From NCBI GenBank assembly GCA_964463375.1, contig CAYXBQ010000001.1, forward strand, positions 124,001 through 188,000: a DNA stretch of 64,000 nt, in the 5' to 3' direction. This DNA is from UMGS1696 sp964463375. GTDB taxonomy: Bacteria > Bacillota > Clostridia > Oscillospirales > CAG-272. The notes under the pieces were generated by a model. It ran no database searches. It was not told the DNA's origin and saw nothing but the letters and a program-made list of their open reading frames with translations. The position numbers were made by a program, and so were the translations under genes. This document shows positions 40,313 to 49,350 of this stretch, piece after piece. The stretch's first letter is position 1. The number at the start of each line of letters is the position of its first letter.

Positions 40313-43300
40313 TTATTTTATAACCATATTGTCCATACCGCAGATCCGGCCGATGGCTTCGGCTGTAAAGTCGTTCAGCACGGTGGTGGGGATGTCCGCT
40401 TTTTCGTAGGATTTTGTATCCTTGTAGTAGAACAAAACCGGCACAGGTCCGGGGAAGATCTTGCAGAAGGCACGAATCCGACGGCAGCACGCCCCTTCCC
40501 GGTTGTCTACCCGGACAAAAATACGCATGGGTCTCTGGGGTGCCACGGGCAGATCCGGTGGTTCGGACACGGGCAAACGCTCCGGCACCGGCGTGGGGTC
40601 GGGCAGGAGAATGTCGCCGGTCAGGAGGGATTCCGGCTGCTTTTCGGTGAACAATGCGTTGGCGGTCATGGGGATCACCTGGTTTGCCAGCACTTTGATG
40701 TCGTCGGCATCTCGGGCACTGATGGTACCTTTGACGATCACCACGGCATCGTATTGCAGCAGGTGTCCCCACTCTGCCATTTTTTTCGGGAAGCACACCA
40801 GTTCCATTTCGCCGGTGCCGTCGTCCAGGGTCACAAAGGCCATGGGATCGCCGTTTTTGGTCACTTTGTTGGTACATTTGGTGATGCAGCCGGCTATGGT
40901 GACTTGCTTTTTGTCGGTGTACTGTCCGTCGCCGTCGTCGCTTTCGGCAAAGGCTTTGAGAATGTCTCCGGTGTGATCCAGCGTCAAGGTGGCAAGCTGC
41001 TTGGAATAGTCGTCCAAAATATGCCCGGACAGATAGAAGCCGCAGCTTTCCTTTTCGAGAGAGAGCTTTTCACGGGTGGTATATTCCTGGATCTGTGGAT
41101 ATTCGATGGTCATGCGGGTCTCCGGGGCTTTTTCCGTAGCATCGTCGAACATACCGATCTGTCCGGCGGCACTGCGGCTGCCCACACGACCATAGCTGTC
41201 CAGCACGTGCTCGTACACGGCCAAAAGCTGGCTGCGGTAGGCACCCAAAGAATCCATGGCACCGGCCTTGATCAGGTATTCCACCTGTCGTTTGTTGAGC
41301 TGGGCCGGCAGCATACGCTCCACAAAGTCGGCAAAATCCGTGAAGGGACCGTTGGCATCCCGCTCGACCACTACGGCTTCGATGAAGGACACGCCTACGT
41401 TTTTCAGGGCGGCCAGGCCAAAGCGGATGGCACCGTTTTCCACGTGGAAGAAGGTACGGCTGCGGTTGATGTCCGGCGGCAGTACGGTGATCCCGCGGTG
41501 GTTGCACTCGGTGATGTACTCAGTCAGCTTGCCGGTCTGGGACAGGACAGAGGTCAGGAGGGCGCAGTTGTACTCCAGGGGATAGTGGGTGCGCAGGTAG
41601 GCCGTGCGGAAGGACAGGACCCCATAGGCTGCTGCATGGCTTTTGTTGAAGGCATAGTTGGCAAAGCTGACGATGTCCTCGAATAAGGCTTCCGCATCGG
41701 TCTGGGTCATGCCGCTCTGCGCTGCACCGGTGAGAAAGGCTTCTCTTTCCTTTTCCAGCACGCCCTGTTTCTTTTTGGAGATGGCACGGCGCACCACATC
41801 GGCATGGCCAAAGGTATACCCGGCGATCTCCCGGAAGATCTGCATGACCTGCTCCTGATACACGATACAGCCGTAGGTCACGTCTAAGATGGGTGCCAGC
41901 TTGGGGGAGGCGTAGTGGATGGTCTCCGGGTGGTGGCGGGCTTCGATGTATTTGGGGATGGAATCCATGGGGCCGGGACGGTACAGGGCAATGGCGGCAA
42001 TGATGTCGTCCAGGCACCGGGGGCGCAGCTGGGTCAGCATTTGCCGCATGCCCTCGGATTCCAGCTGGAACACGCCGTCGGTCTTACCGGCACAAATGGT
42101 ATCGTAGGTGGCAGCGTCGGTCATGTCCACGCGAGTCAGGTCAAAGTTCGGTTCGTTTTCCCGGATCAGCTCCTCGGCGCTGTGCATGATGGTCAGATAC
42201 CGCAGTGCCAAAAAGTCGAACTTCAAAAGCCCCAGCTCGGCGATGGTATCCATATCGAACTGGGTGACGATGATGCCGCTATTGATGGCGACGGGCACAT
42301 ATTCGGTGACCGGTTTTGCTGTGATCACCACACCGGCGGCGTGGGTAGAGGCGTGGCGTGGCATTCCTTCCAGCGCTTTGGCGGTATCCAATAGGCGATG
42401 CACCTGAGGATCCTCTTCGTAGAGATCCCGCAGCTCCCGGTTCCCTTCCATGGCTTTGTCCAGCGTGATGCCCAGCTCCCGGGGGATCCGCTTGGCTACG
42501 TTGTCCACATCCGGGATCGACATACCCATGGCTCGTCCTACGTCCTTGACCACGGCTCGTGCGGCCAGAGTACCAAAGGTGATGATCTGGGCGGTGTGGT
42601 CTGCGCCGTATTTTTCCCGGACATAGTCAATGGCCTCGTCCCGGCGGTCGTAGCAGAAATCGATATCGAAGTCGGGCATGCTGACCCGTTCGGGGTTTAG
42701 GAATCGCTCAAACAGCAGATCAAACCGCAGGGAGTCGATGTCCGTGATCCCGATGAGATAGGCCACCAAACTGCCGGCACCGGAGCCACGTCCGGGTCCT
42801 ACGGGAATGCCGGCTTCTTTGGCGTGGTGAACAAAATCCCACACCACCAAATAGTATTCGGCATATCCCATTTGGCCGATCACGGACAGCTCATAGTCCA
42901 CACGCTCTTTGTAGGCTGACAGCGGATACTTTTCATCCGGGACGATCTTGCCATCCTCCAGCTTATCCTGCAAGCCTTGCTCTGCCAGAGAACGCAGGTA
43001 TGCACCCGGTTCCATGCCGTTTTCCGGTGTGTACCGAGGCAGCTGGATCTGGCCGAAGGTGTAGTCGAACTGACACCGGTCGGCGATCTTTACGGTGTTT
43101 TCGATGGCACCCGGATAGGCACCGAACAACGCTTCCATCTCGGCGGTGCTTTTGTAGTAGTATTCGTTGGTCTCAAAACCGATGGGGCGGCCGTCGGTGA
43201 TCACGTTGCCTGTCTGGACGCACAGCAGTATCGCTTGGGTATCGGCGTCCTGGCGGGTCATATAGTGTACGTCGTTGGTGGCTACCATGGGGATCCCGGT

Positions 43301-43888
43301 CTTTTGGGACAGCTGGCGAATGCCCTCGTTGACGATCCGGTCGTTGTCCATGCCGTGATCCTGGATCTCGAGATAATAGTGTTCCTTGCCGAACATGGCT
43401 TCCATCTGGCGGGCGTGTGCTTCGGCTTTGTCCATTTCTCCCGCCAAAATGCTTTGGGGAATGAACCCGGCCAGACAAGCGGACAGAGCGATGAGGCCTT
43501 CTGTGTGACCCGTCAGCAGGTCCAGGTCGATCCGGGGTTTGGAATAGAAGCCGTCGGTGAAGGCTTTGGAGACGAGCCAGATCAGGTTTTGGTAGCCGAT
43601 CTCGTTTTCCACCAGCAGAACAAGGTGGTAGCTTTTGCTGTCGTACTCCCGGTCTCTATCCTGCATACTCCGGCGTGCCACGTAGACTTCACAGCCGATG
43701 ATGGGCTTCACCCCTTCTGCCATGCAGGCTTTGTAGAACGCCACGGCACCGTACAGCACGCCATGGTCGGTGATGGCTACGGCATGGTGACCCATTTCTT
43801 TGGCTTTTTTCGGAATGTCGGCGATGCGGCAGGCACCGTCCAGCAGGCTATATTCGCTATGCAGGTGCAGGTGTACAAAATCGGACAT
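40313..43888 (-). CDS. dnaE: DNA polymerase III subunit alpha
   Basis: Replicative polymerase of 1191 residues, the usual DnaE size. The N-terminal PHP domain opens HLHSEYSLLDGACR. The palm has the catalytic stretch PDFDIDF near residue 405, followed by AIALYRPGPMD and HAAAYGVLSFRTAYL, then helix-hairpin-helix and OB (ITKCTNKVTKNGDPMAF) domains. It has no proofreading exonuclease insert, so it is not PolC. GGGAGG lies before the ATG. It follows murB-whiA and a 29-codon remnant. The 210-bp gap to PBP1A holds the palindrome and no terminator. Confidence 0.97.
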   Translation of the reverse strand: MSDFVHLHLHSEYSLLDGACRIADIPKKAKEMGHHAVAITDHGVLYGAVAFYKACMAEGVKPIIGCEVYVARRSMQDRDREYDSKSYHLVLLVENEIGYQNLIWLVSKAFTDGFYSKPRIDLDLLTGHTEGLIALSACLAGFIPQSILAGEMDKAEAHARQMEAMFGKEHYYLEIQDHGMDNDRIVNEGIRQLSQKTGIPMVATNDVHYMTRQDADTQAILLCVQTGNVITDGRPIGFETNEYYYKSTAEMEALFGAYPGAIENTVKIADRCQFDYTFGQIQLPRYTPENGMEPGAYLRSLAEQGLQDKLEDGKIVPDEKYPLSAYKERVDYELSVIGQMGYAEYYLVVWDFVHHAKEAGIPVGPGRGSGAGSLVAYLIGITDIDSLRFDLLFERFLNPERVSMPDFDIDFCYDRRDEAIDYVREKYGADHTAQIITFGTLAARAVVKDVGRAMGMSIPDVDNVAKRIPRELGITLDKAMEGNRELRDLYEEDPQVHRLLDTAKALEGMPRHASTHAAGVVITAKPVTEYVPVAINSGIIVTQFDMDTIAELGLLKFDFLALRYLTIMHSAEELIRENEPNFDLTRVDMTDAATYDTICAGKTDGVFQLESEGMRQMLTQLRPRCLDDIIAAIALYRPGPMDSIPKYIEARHHPETIHYASPKLAPILDVTYGCIVYQEQVMQIFREIAGYTFGHADVVRRAISKKKQGVLEKEREAFLTGAAQSGMTQTDAEALFEDIVSFANYAFNKSHAAAYGVLSFRTAYLRTHYPLEYNCALLTSVLSQTGKLTEYITECNHRGITVLPPDINRSRTFFHVENGAIRFGLAALKNVGVSFIEAVVVERDANGPFTDFADFVERMLPAQLNKRQVEYLIKAGAMDSLGAYRSQLLAVYEHVLDSYGRVGSRSAAGQIGMFDDATEKAPETRMTIEYPQIQEYTTREKLSLEKESCGFYLSGHILDDYSKQLATLTLDHTGDILKAFAESDDGDGQYTDKKQVTIAGCITKCTNKVTKNGDPMAFVTLDDGTGEMELVCFPKKMAEWGHLLQYDAVVIVKGTISARDADDIKVLANQVIPMTANALFTEKQPESLLTGDILLPDPTPVPERLPVSEPPDLPVAPQRPMRIFVRVDNREGACCRRIRAFCKIFPGPVPVLFYYKDTKSYEKADIPTTVLNDFTAEAIGRICGMDNMVIK

Positions 43889-43915
43889 AGGCTCCCTCCC
43901 TTCTCGGTTTTGGGT

Positions 43916-44005
43916 TTACAGATGTGTCACGGCATCGAGGCATAGGGTTACAGCAATCTCATCTGTATCGAATTCTAAAAGGGGGATCTCATGCTTTTGG
44001 ATCAT
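43916..44005 (-). pseudogene. 29-codon gene remnant, possibly of a nucleoside phosphorylase
   Basis: A short frame begins MIQKHEIPLLEFDTDE and stops after 29 codons. Its ATG overlaps the whiA stop as ATGA, and AAAGGAGGAGACCCC is upstream, so it has a full translation start. The opening resembles the N-terminus of nucleoside phosphorylase-like proteins in related Clostridia (from memory, not verified). It is probably the start of a gene whose body has been deleted next to dnaE, or a small translated leader. Confidence 0.45.
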
Positions 44006-44844
44006 GGGGTCTCCTCCTTTGCTTCTTCGGATTGTAATTGGTCCACCGACTGTAGTCGGTGCGCATATTCCAGCAGCTTTTCCATCCGGTGTTTCATGCC
44101 GGATTTGGATACCTTGGGTTCGCATAGGTTGCCCAGCTCTGCCAGCGACACCTGTTCGTATTCCAGTCGCAGTTTTGCGGTCTGCTGCAAGGCTTCGGGC
44201 AGCTTGGTGATGGCGCCGGTCTCGGTCAGGGTTCGGATGGCTTCCACGTATTTTTTGGAGGCCTCCAGCTGCTTTTCGATGTTGGCCGTGTCGCAGTTGA
44301 CCTGGCGGTTCACCGAATTGCGGAACTCCTTGACGATCTTGGCGTTCATCAGCTCAAAGGCTGCGGCAGAGGCACCGATGTAGGCCAACAGATCCTCCAT
44401 ATCTGCACTACTTTTGTAGTACAGTATCCACTTGTCTTTGCCGTTTGCGCCATGCCGCATGGATCCGTGCATAGCAAAACCGACCTGCTCCAACAGTGTG
44501 GCGGCGGCATCCCGTTCGGCTTCATATGGGAAGGCAAGCTCTAAGTGGTATCGCTTGGTGGGGTCTGTTATGGCTCCGCAGCGGCAGAACAAGGCACGCA
44601 GCAGCACGGACATACAGTTGTCGCACCGGCAGCTATCCCCCCATGTGGTGATCTGTTCCGCCATAGGTTCGCCCTTTGGGAAAGCTGTCACGCAGTCCCA
44701 CAGGTAGCGGCAACACTTTTTGCGGATGGGAATGGCGCACAGTGACTCCTTGGTCTTATGACAAAAGGAGCCTTTTTTCCTAGTTTGGCTCTCCTGTGGG
44801 CTCTCGGTGGCGATGGGTTCGTTTGGGGTCATGGATTCGTTCAT
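44002..44844 (-). CDS. whiA: DNA-binding protein WhiA
   Basis: Widely conserved Gram-positive regulator that links cell division, chromosome segregation and (in actinomycetes) sporulation. The 280-residue protein has the LAGLIDADG-derived domain and the C-terminal HTH region: SFCHKTKESLC near residue 25, CCRYLWDCV, YYKSSADMEDLLAYIGAS, and FRNSVNRQVNCDTANIEK. The start at 44844 overlaps the murB stop as ATGA and adds about 24 residues before the usual MSF start, which has no start codon here. The rapZ and yvcK genes commonly found between murB and whiA are absent. Confidence 0.93.
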   Translation of the reverse strand: MNESMTPNEPIATESPQESQTRKKGSFCHKTKESLCAIPIRKKCCRYLWDCVTAFPKGEPMAEQITTWGDSCRCDNCMSVLLRALFCRCGAITDPTKRYHLELAFPYEAERDAAATLLEQVGFAMHGSMRHGANGKDKWILYYKSSADMEDLLAYIGASAAAFELMNAKIVKEFRNSVNRQVNCDTANIEKQLEASKKYVEAIRTLTETGAITKLPEALQQTAKLRLEYEQVSLAELGNLCEPKVSKSGMKHRMEKLLEYAHRLQSVDQLQSEEAKEETP

Positions 44845-45779
44845 TTTGGTAATTTGATCAGTTCGCATTCGATCCAAATGCCGTACTTGTCGTGGAGGGT
44901 CTGGCGGATCTGTTCGACTAAGGTCGTCACGTCCTTTGCTGTTGCGCCGCCTTTGTTGATGATGAAGCCGGCGTGCTTTTCGGACACCTGGGCACCACCG
45001 ACCGACACGCCCTTCAGTCCGGCTTCTTCGATCATTTGGGCGGTATAGCGACCGGGATAGCGTTTGAAGACACTGCCCGCACTGGGAAAATCCAGGGGCT
45101 GCTTTGTGATCCGGCGCTGCATGTAGTCTTCCATTTGTTCGTGGATCGCCGCTTTGTCACCCGATTGCAGGGACAGCTTCACGGAGAGGACGATCCATGT
45201 CGGGTGGTGGCGGTAGATGCTATCTCGATAGCCAAAGGCATGTGCTTCTTTGGACAGGGTATGGATGCTGCCGTCGGTGGTGTCGAGGTAGGTGCTTTCG
45301 AGGACGATGTCACGCATTTCTCCTCCATATGCACCGGCATTCATGAATACGGCACCGCCACACGAGCCGGGGATCCCATACAGGCATTCCATACCGGTGA
45401 GGGCAGCGTTTTCCGCGGCGTGGGCAACGGTCGAGAGAGAGGCACCTGCTTCGGCAACGATCTCGGTACCCATCACGGACACCTGCCGCAGTCCCGACAT
45501 GGCGATCACGACACCGGGATAGGGGGCATCGGAAAACAATACATTTGTTCCGTTCCCCAGCACGATATAGGGGGTATTCGCCCTCTGGCAGGTTTGGAGA
45601 AGCATCTGTAGTGCCGCTACGGTATGACAAACTGCATACAATGCGGCAGAACCGCCAATTCCAAAAGAGGTATGGCGGCTCATCGGTTCATCCATTTTCC
45701 ATTCTATTTGATACCGAGGATCCTTCGGCATCTCGTTTTTCTTTTGCGTAAGTTCCTCTATCCACGGAAATGGGATCAT
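44841..45779 (-). CDS. murB: UDP-N-acetylenolpyruvoylglucosamine reductase
   Basis: Reduces enolpyruvyl-UDP-GlcNAc to UDP-MurNAc in peptidoglycan synthesis, using FAD and NADPH. The 312-residue protein is of the type-II MurB form common in Gram-positives. It has HTSFGIGG, YIVLGNGTNVLFSD, YGIPGSCGGAVFMNAGAYGGE, and the C-terminal catalytic SAGSVFKRY. AAAGGAG lies before the ATG at 45779, and a TTTGCAT/ATGCAAA inverted repeat (45790-45824) overlaps it. The stop overlaps whiA. The gene starts about 50 bp after tyrS, with no terminator seen between. Confidence 0.95.
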   Translation of the reverse strand: MIPFPWIEELTQKKNEMPKDPRYQIEWKMDEPMSRHTSFGIGGSAALYAVCHTVAALQMLLQTCQRANTPYIVLGNGTNVLFSDAPYPGVVIAMSGLRQVSVMGTEIVAEAGASLSTVAHAAENAALTGMECLYGIPGSCGGAVFMNAGAYGGEMRDIVLESTYLDTTDGSIHTLSKEAHAFGYRDSIYRHHPTWIVLSVKLSLQSGDKAAIHEQMEDYMQRRITKQPLDFPSAGSVFKRYPGRYTAQMIEEAGLKGVSVGGAQVSEKHAGFIINKGGATAKDVTTLVEQIRQTLHDKYGIWIECELIKLPK

Positions 45780-45828
45780 ACTGGTCTCCTTTGCATTCGA
45801 TGATAGTAGCGTATCCTATGCAAAGGGG

Positions 45829-47049
45829 TCACGCCTTTATGAAGCGGTGATAGGTCTTCTTGCCCTTCCGCAGGATCACGCCATCGCCGGACAGTTCGTC
45901 TGCGGTGACCATGCGGCCGAAATCCTCTACCTTTTCGTCGCCGAGGAACACGCCGCCGCCCTGGATCAGTCTTCTGGCATCGCCCTTGGAGCCTACCAGC
46001 TTGGCGTTCAGCATCATGTCGATCACGTTGATCCCTTCTGCCGGGATGTCGGTCAGGGTGGTGGTGGGCATATTTTCCGCAACACCGCCGCCGGCGAACA
46101 GCTTCTTGGCAGAATCCTGTGCCTTTACGGCTTCTTCTTCGCCGTGTACCAGCTTGGTCAGCTCGTAGGCCAGGATCTCCTTGGCGGTGTTCAGCTGGCT
46201 GCCTTCCCACTTGTCCATTTCGTCGATCTGTTCCAGAGGCAGGAAGGTCAGCATACGGATGCACTTCAGCACGTCTGCGTCTGCCACGTTCCGCCAGTAC
46301 TGGTAGAAGTCGAAGGGAGAGGTCTTGTTGGGATCCAGCCATACGGCGTTGCCGGCGGTCTTGCCCATCTTCTTGCCCTGGGAGTCGGTCAGCAGGGTGA
46401 TGGTCATGGCACCTGCGTCCTTACCCAGCTTCCGGCGGATCAGCTCGGTACCGCCCAGCATATTGGACCACTGGTCGTCGCCGCCGAACTGGAGGTTACA
46501 GCCGTAGTTCTGGAACAGGTAGTAGAAGTCGTAGGACTGCATGATCATGTAGTTGAATTCCAGGAAGGACAGACCCTTTTCCATTCTCTGCTTATAGCAT
46601 TCGGCACGGAGCATGTTGTTGACGGAGAAGCAGGCGCCCACTTCCCGGAGCAGGTCCACGTAGTTCAGCTTCAGCAGCCAGTCGGCGTTGTTGATCATCC
46701 GGGCCTTGCCTTCGCCGAAATCGATGAACTTTTCCATCTGGCGCTTGAAGCATTCGGCGTTGTGGTCGATATCTTCCTTGGTCAGCATCTTCCGCATATC
46801 GGTTCTGCCGGAGGGGTCACCGATCATGGTGGTGCCGCCGCCGATCAGGGCGATGGGCTTATTGCCAGCCATTTGCAGACGCTTCATCAGGGTCAGCGCC
46901 ATAAAGTGGCCGGCGGTCAGGCTATCTGCGGTGCAGTCGAAACCGATATAGAAGGTAGCTTTTCCGTTGTTGATCAGCTCCTTGATCTCTTCCTCGTTGG
47001 TCATCTGGGCAATGAGCCCTCTGGCTTTCAGTTCGTCAAAAATCGTCAT
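45829..47049 (-). CDS. tyrS: tyrosyl-tRNA synthetase
   Basis: Charges tRNA-Tyr. A 406-residue class I synthetase of the bacterial TyrRS type: the HIGH-equivalent reads TAGHFMAL near residue 45, the tyrosine site follows in the middle, and the KMSKS loop is KKMGKTAG near residue 230. A C-terminal S4 RNA-binding domain (NAKLVGSKGDARRLIQGGGVFLG) contacts the tRNA. AAAGGA lies before the ATG. Expression is controlled by a T-box leader upstream. Confidence 0.97.
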   Translation of the reverse strand: MTIFDELKARGLIAQMTNEEEIKELINNGKATFYIGFDCTADSLTAGHFMALTLMKRLQMAGNKPIALIGGGTTMIGDPSGRTDMRKMLTKEDIDHNAECFKRQMEKFIDFGEGKARMINNADWLLKLNYVDLLREVGACFSVNNMLRAECYKQRMEKGLSFLEFNYMIMQSYDFYYLFQNYGCNLQFGGDDQWSNMLGGTELIRRKLGKDAGAMTITLLTDSQGKKMGKTAGNAVWLDPNKTSPFDFYQYWRNVADADVLKCIRMLTFLPLEQIDEMDKWEGSQLNTAKEILAYELTKLVHGEEEAVKAQDSAKKLFAGGGVAENMPTTTLTDIPAEGINVIDMMLNAKLVGSKGDARRLIQGGGVFLGDEKVEDFGRMVTADELSGDGVILRKGKKTYHRFIKA

Positions 47050-47135
47050 GGGTCCTTTGACTCCTTTACTCTATTGAATTTGGATTTGTTTTTCATTTTT
47101 TCTGTGGATGCGGCCTTTGCTTGCGATACATGAAG

Positions 47136-47437
47136 AAAGAAAAACGCCCCCTGCGTGCAACGAAGACGACAGAGGACGGCAAAAACCGTGGTACCACCTC
47201 AATTTGCCCTCTCTCTACAAGACGAGAGAAGACCTCACGGGACACATAGGTATGCCCCTGTTCTGTAACGGGAACGACCGTCGCAGCCTACTTTGTCACA
47301 GGACAGTTCGGTGCGCTGCTTCTGGAAGGTATTCCGTTTTTTGTCTCCACCGGCTCACACCGACCGCCGGCTCTCTGGCAGGAGGACACAGGGACACGAC
47401 CCTAAAAAACGTACTTATTTCCGATCATTGCATTGTA
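47136..47437 (-). promoter_or_regulatory. tyrosine T-box leader (tRNA-sensing riboswitch) of tyrS
   Basis: The minus-strand leader holds a Stem I (about 47410-47290) with GGTGTGAGCCGG. Its specifier loop GGAATACCTTCC has TAC (47331-47329), a Tyr codon. The T-box TGAGGTGGTACCACGG lies at about 47201-47184. A terminator (CGTCCTCTG/CAGGGGGCG, 47178-47145) with a T-run follows. Uncharged tRNA-Tyr binding should favour the antiterminator and let transcription enter tyrS. Confidence 0.88.
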
Positions 47438-47443
47438 CCATAC

Positions 47444-47472
47444 AGTATAACACAGGGACCGCTTTTTGTCAA
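47444..47472 (-). promoter_or_regulatory. promoter of the T-box-tyrS unit
   Basis: TTGACA (47472-47467), 17 bp, TATACT (47449-47444); predicted start about 47437. Confidence 0.85.
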
Positions 47473-47557
47473 GGGGGGAGTTGTAAATTTCTTTGGTAGA
47501 TTTATACTTTCCCATTCGATCGGATCCATGTGGCACTCGGTTGTTTTATTGGCGAAA

Positions 47558-47603
47558 TATTTCTTCAAGAAATGTGCAACTATTTCTTCAAGAAATGTGC
47601 AAC
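47558..47603. repeat. 23-bp tandem duplication at the 3' end of recN
   Basis: Two exact copies of a 23-bp unit lie head to tail (47558-47580 and 47581-47603), and a partial third copy follows (47604-47610). Each unit contains ATTTCTTCAAGAAAT, a near-palindrome. The recN stop codon (47590-47588) is inside the second unit, so the duplication arose from the end of the gene and its flank. Confidence 0.8.
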
Positions 47604-49270
47604 ATTTCTTGGGCAGTCTTCCTTTGGGTCTCCGTGACATCGATGCCGCCGATGATCCGGGCCAGCTCTTCTACCCGATCTGCCGGTTCCAGGGTGGTGA
47701 TGCTGCTTTCGGCGCGGCCTTCGATCACCTGCTTGCGGATCACATAATGGGTATCGGCTCTGGCGGCTACCTGGGGGGAATGGGTCACGGCCAGCACCTG
47801 GCTGCGGGTGGACAGCTTTTTCAATAGGATCCCGATCCGTTCTGCGGTACTGCCGGATACGCCGGTGTCGATCTCGTCAAAGATCACTGTGCCGGTCTTG
47901 TCGCTGACGGAAGCTTTCAGCGCCAGCATGACACGGGACAGCTCCCCGCCGGATGCCACCTTGCCCAGAGACTGCATCGCTTCGCCCGGATTCACGGACA
48001 GCAGAAAATCCACGTCGTCCCAGCCGTCGGGGCCGTACAGGTTTTCCTTTTCCGGTCGTTTGAGCACCTGGATAGAGAAGCGCACCTTGGGCATTTCCAA
48101 AAATTGCAGGTCGTCTAAGATGCTTCTGGACAGTCGTTCTGCGGCTTCTATGCGCCGATCGTGGAGGGCTGCTGCTTTTTCTGCGGCTTCGGCTACAAAG
48201 GCGGCTTCTTCCTTTTTCAGATCCCGCAGGCGAACGTCCCCCGATTCCATGTCGTCGATCTTGGCGGCGGTGGCTTTGCGGAAGGCCTTGATCTCCGGGA
48301 TGGTGGCACCGTACTTCTTTTTCAGCTTATCGATGGTATATAAGCGGCTTTCGATATTGGTCAGGCGGTTTTCCGGGCTATTCAGCTCCTCATCGTCCAG
48401 CAGCTTGCGGGCACGGTCTGCAATGTCTAAGATCTCGTATCGGTAGCTCTCCAGCTGCTTGGCAAGGTCTGCGGCATCGTCCAGCACGTCCGACAGCTGT
48501 TCCAGTGCCCCTTCGGCTTTTTCCAGCAGATCGGCGGCGGCCATACCCTTTTCGTTTTGTTCCAGTGCCTTAAAGACCAGGGCGGCGTGGCGGCGTACCC
48601 GCTCGGCATTTTTGCATTTGGTACGCAGGCGAAGCAGCTTTTCTTCTTCGTCATCGGCACCCAGCTTGGCACCATCGATCTCCTGTAACTGGTATTTGTA
48701 AATGTCCAGCAGCATATTCCGTTCCCGCATGGCGTCGGTCAGCTCCCGGATCTCCTGCCGCTTTTGGGTCAGCTTGGCGTATGCGGCACGATAGGCTTCC
48801 AGTTGGGGGTCGACTTCGGCGTAGCTGTCCAGCATGGCGGTGTAGCTGCTTTTGTCTGCCAGCTGGGTGCGTTCGTCCTGGGTCTGGATCTGGATGAGCC
48901 AGGGGCTGATCTCCTTGAGCACCGACAGGGGACAGGGGCGGCGGTTGATCTTGACGCTGCCACGGCCATCGGCAGACAGGATCCGGGTGATCTCCAGTTC
49001 GCCGTTTTCGTCGGGCGACACACCCACCTGCTCCAGAGCGGCCACGGCTTCCGGGGAGAGGCAATCAAAAATACCGCTGACGATGGCCTTGGTCTCGCCG
49101 GTGCGGATCATTTCTCGGCCTGCCTTACCGCCGCACAGCAGCCCCAGGCAGTCGATCACGATGGATTTGCCGGCTCCCGTCTCTCCTGTGATCACGGAAA
49201 AGCCCTCCGGCAGCTCCATATCCAGTGCCTTTGCCACCGCTATATTGGTGATCGACAGATTTTGCAGCAT
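47588..49270 (-). CDS. recN: DNA repair protein RecN
   Basis: SMC-like ATPase that helps organise double-strand-break ends, 560 residues as usual. Walker A is VITGETGAGKSIVID near residue 30, the long coiled coil spans about 160-400, and the C-terminal half supplies the signature KVASGGELSRVMLA and Walker B VIFDEIDTGVSG. It is the last gene of the nusB-recN operon. AAGGAGAG precedes the ATG. Its 3' end has been duplicated in tandem just past the stop codon, without changing the protein end. Confidence 0.96.
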   Translation of the reverse strand: MLQNLSITNIAVAKALDMELPEGFSVITGETGAGKSIVIDCLGLLCGGKAGREMIRTGETKAIVSGIFDCLSPEAVAALEQVGVSPDENGELEITRILSADGRGSVKINRRPCPLSVLKEISPWLIQIQTQDERTQLADKSSYTAMLDSYAEVDPQLEAYRAAYAKLTQKRQEIRELTDAMRERNMLLDIYKYQLQEIDGAKLGADDEEEKLLRLRTKCKNAERVRRHAALVFKALEQNEKGMAAADLLEKAEGALEQLSDVLDDAADLAKQLESYRYEILDIADRARKLLDDEELNSPENRLTNIESRLYTIDKLKKKYGATIPEIKAFRKATAAKIDDMESGDVRLRDLKKEEAAFVAEAAEKAAALHDRRIEAAERLSRSILDDLQFLEMPKVRFSIQVLKRPEKENLYGPDGWDDVDFLLSVNPGEAMQSLGKVASGGELSRVMLALKASVSDKTGTVIFDEIDTGVSGSTAERIGILLKKLSTRSQVLAVTHSPQVAARADTHYVIRKQVIEGRAESSITTLEPADRVEELARIIGGIDVTETQRKTAQEMLHIS

Positions 49271-49299
49271 AGTAACCCTCTCCTTTCCGTAGTGCAAAC

Positions 49300-49338
49300 A
49301 ACGCTGACCATGGTACAGGTTTGACCTCGATCAGCGTT
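49300..49338. promoter_or_regulatory. stem-loop between argR and recN
   Basis: AACGCTGA (49300-49307) and TCAGCGTT (49331-49338) form an 8-bp stem around a 23-nt loop in the 80-bp gap. No U-tract follows in the transcribed direction, so it is not a clear terminator; its function is unknown. Confidence 0.4.
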
Positions 49339-49350
49339 CACGATATTCTA

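Noticed and set aside
40247..41686. 479-codon open frame on the plus strand
   Set aside because: Antisense shadow of dnaE without translation signals or family similarity.
45847..47133. 428-codon open frame on the plus strand
   Set aside because: Mirror of tyrS; the tyrS frame has every synthetase motif and the T-box leader.
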